A DNA stretch of 6,643 nt, from positions 1 to 6,643 of the forward strand of contig SFHU01000136.1 of the NCBI GenBank assembly GCA_004555535.1, written 5' to 3'. The notes beneath the pieces are model-generated. The model did no database searches. It saw nothing but the letters and a program-made list of their open reading frames with translations, and had not been told where the DNA came from. The position numbers and the translations under genes are program-made. This DNA is from Clostridiales bacterium. Its GTDB lineage: Bacteria > Bacillota > Clostridia > Christensenellales > Aristaeellaceae. Of the stretch, positions 5,584 through 6,643 are shown piece after piece. How positions within the stretch are numbered: position 1 is the stretch's first letter; every line of letters starts with the position of its first letter.

Positions 5584-6576
5584 ATGACCCGTATCGCCAT
5601 TCTCGGCGCGGGCAAGATTGCTCTGGCCATGGCCAAGACCCTGCGCGGCATGAAGGCGCAGGGCGAACCCGTCTGCCTCTACGCCGTCGCCGCGCGCGAT
5701 CTTGCCCGCGCGCAGGCCTTCGCGCAAAGCGAGGGCTTTGAGGTCGCCTATGGCTCCTACGAGGAGATGCTGCGCGACGACAGGGTCGACCTGGTGTACG
5801 TCGCCACGCCGCATTCCCACCACGCGGAGCACATGAAGCTCTGCATTGAGCACGGCAAGGCTGTCCTGTGCGAGAAGAGCTTCACCGCCAACGCGCAGCA
5901 GGCCCACGAGGTCTTTGCGCTGGCGAAGGAGAGGCGTGTGCTCGTCACGGAGGCCATCTGGACGCGCTACATGCCCTCCCGGCAGATCCTGCGGGACATC
6001 ATGGACAGCGGCGCGCTGGGCGACATCAAGATGCTCTCCGCGAGCCTCTTTTACCCCATCGACGACGTGCCGCGGCTGATCCGCCCGGAGCTGGCCGGCG
6101 GCGCGCTGCTGGACGTGGGCGTCTATCCGCTCAACTTCGCCTGCATGATGTTCGGCAGCGATCCCGTGCGCGTCGAGAGCAGCGTGCAGCTGACCGACGC
6201 GGGCGTCGACTATCAGGAGAGCTTCACCCTGCACTATGCCGGCGGGCGCATGGCCGTGCTCAGCGCCGGCATGGGCAGCCGCTGCGACCGCCGCTGCCTG
6301 ATCAGCGGCAGCAGGGGCTACGTCGTCACGGACAACGTCAACAACATTCAGAGAATCGAGCTCTTCACGCAGGAGGACGGCTTCACCTCGCCGCGGGTCT
6401 TCCCCGTCCCCCCGCAGATCACGGGCTATGAATACGAGGTGCGCGCCTGCCTGCGCGCGCTCGAGCGCGGCGAGCTCGAATGCCCGGAGATGCCGCATGC
6501 GGAGACGCTGCGTGTCCTCGAGCTGATGGATGCGCTGCGCGCGCAGTGGGGCGTCAGATATCCGTTTGAGCAATAA
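5584..6576 (+). CDS. Gfo/Idh/MocA family NAD(P)-dependent oxidoreductase, dihydrodiol dehydrogenase-like
   Basis: A 330-residue cytoplasmic oxidoreductase, full length for the family, which oxidises or reduces sugars, inositols and related polyols with NAD(P). The N-terminal Rossmann fold has RIAILGAGKIALAM with dinucleotide-binding GAGKIA (8-13). VATPHSHH (73-80) lies at the end of the nucleotide domain, and CEKS (96-99) carries the catalytic-motif Lys98; most relatives have EKP here. The segment EAIWTRYMPS (123-132) and GGALLDVGVYPLNF (162-175) match the dihydrodiol dehydrogenase-like branch, where E-A-x-W-T-R-x-x-P and D-x-G-x-Y-P are typical. It is preceded by its own promoter and SD and followed by a strong terminator, so it is probably monocistronic. 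The substrate cannot be deduced, and the neighbours give no pathway clue beyond general sugar metabolism. Confidence 0.92.
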   Translation: MTRIAILGAGKIALAMAKTLRGMKAQGEPVCLYAVAARDLARAQAFAQSEGFEVAYGSYEEMLRDDRVDLVYVATPHSHHAEHMKLCIEHGKAVLCEKSFTANAQQAHEVFALAKERRVLVTEAIWTRYMPSRQILRDIMDSGALGDIKMLSASLFYPIDDVPRLIRPELAGGALLDVGVYPLNFACMMFGSDPVRVESSVQLTDAGVDYQESFTLHYAGGRMAVLSAGMGSRCDRRCLISGSRGYVVTDNVNNIQRIELFTQEDGFTSPRVFPVPPQITGYEYEVRACLRALERGELECPEMPHAETLRVLELMDALRAQWGVRYPFEQ

Positions 6577-6583
6577 ATGTCAT

Positions 6584-6627
6584 AAAACGCACGTCCCCGA
6601 TGTCCGGTGTCGGGGACGTGCGTTTTT
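6584..6627 (+). terminator. strong intrinsic terminator after the oxidoreductase gene
   Basis: A perfect 17-bp stem, AAAACGCACGTCCCCGA (6584-6600) with 6610-6626, encloses a 9-nt loop and ends in TTTTT (6623-6627). It begins 8 nt after the TAA stop. The A-run at the 5' base makes it usable from the minus strand too, so it may also stop a converging gene right of the window. Confidence 0.93.
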
Positions 6628-6643
6628 GGAGTCTTTGCAGTTT

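Noticed and set aside
2899..6573. A 1224-codon open frame on the minus strand opposite the kinase and oxidoreductase genes.
   Set aside because: It is the antisense of two clear genes and runs unbroken through the gap between them. Its product is rich in His, Asp, Val, Arg and Ala with no fold motif. Open antisense frames are expected in GC-rich coding DNA.

Overview
The window looks like chromosomal DNA of a high-GC member of the Clostridia (Firmicutes), possibly a gut species. The evidence is AGGAGG-type Shine-Dalgarno sites, consensus TTGACA/TATAAT promoters, intrinsic hairpin terminators, and a hybrid sensor kinase and a lipoprotein of kinds common in gut Firmicutes. Coding GC is about 60% or more. 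The exception is the first 180 bases, which are about 40% GC by direct count and look foreign to the rest.

Layout. (1) 1-180: an AT-rich leader read on the minus strand. It has a palindrome over a possible -10 box, a perfect SD, a 22-codon basic ORF, a terminator hairpin overlapping that ORF's stop, and a second SD-like site at the window edge. Together these resemble a transcription attenuator for a gene off the left end. (2) 186-261: what looks like the 3' half of a tRNA gene followed by a plus-strand terminator, exactly at the composition step. This could be the attachment-site scar of an integrated element lying to the left. (3) 298-2442: a two-gene minus-strand operon, an acyltransferase-3 membrane O-acyltransferase followed by a family 2 (rhamnosyltransferase-like) glycosyltransferase. 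It is driven by a near-perfect promoter at 2522-2551 and probably builds and acylates a cell-surface polysaccharide. (4) 2637-5256: a divergent plus-strand unit with its own promoter. It encodes a 71-residue lipoprotein, which looks like the N-terminal stub of a solute-binding protein, and then a two-transmembrane hybrid histidine kinase. (5) 5257-5583: a gap with an extended -10 promoter and a leader hairpin. (6) 5584-6576: a Gfo/Idh/MocA-family NAD(P)-dependent oxidoreductase of the dihydrodiol-dehydrogenase-like kind, closed by a strong 17-bp terminator.

The surface-sugar operon and the sensor unit share a divergent control region (2443-2735), so they may be co-regulated, but nothing in the sequence proves it. 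The oddest point in the proteins is that the receiver domain of the kinase has Gly in place of the phospho-accepting Asp (codon 5026-5028), next to a truncated putative ligand-binding partner. This signalling unit therefore appears either decayed or rewired. I saw no CRISPR array, insertion sequence, rRNA or intact tRNA, and no clearly new multi-gene system.
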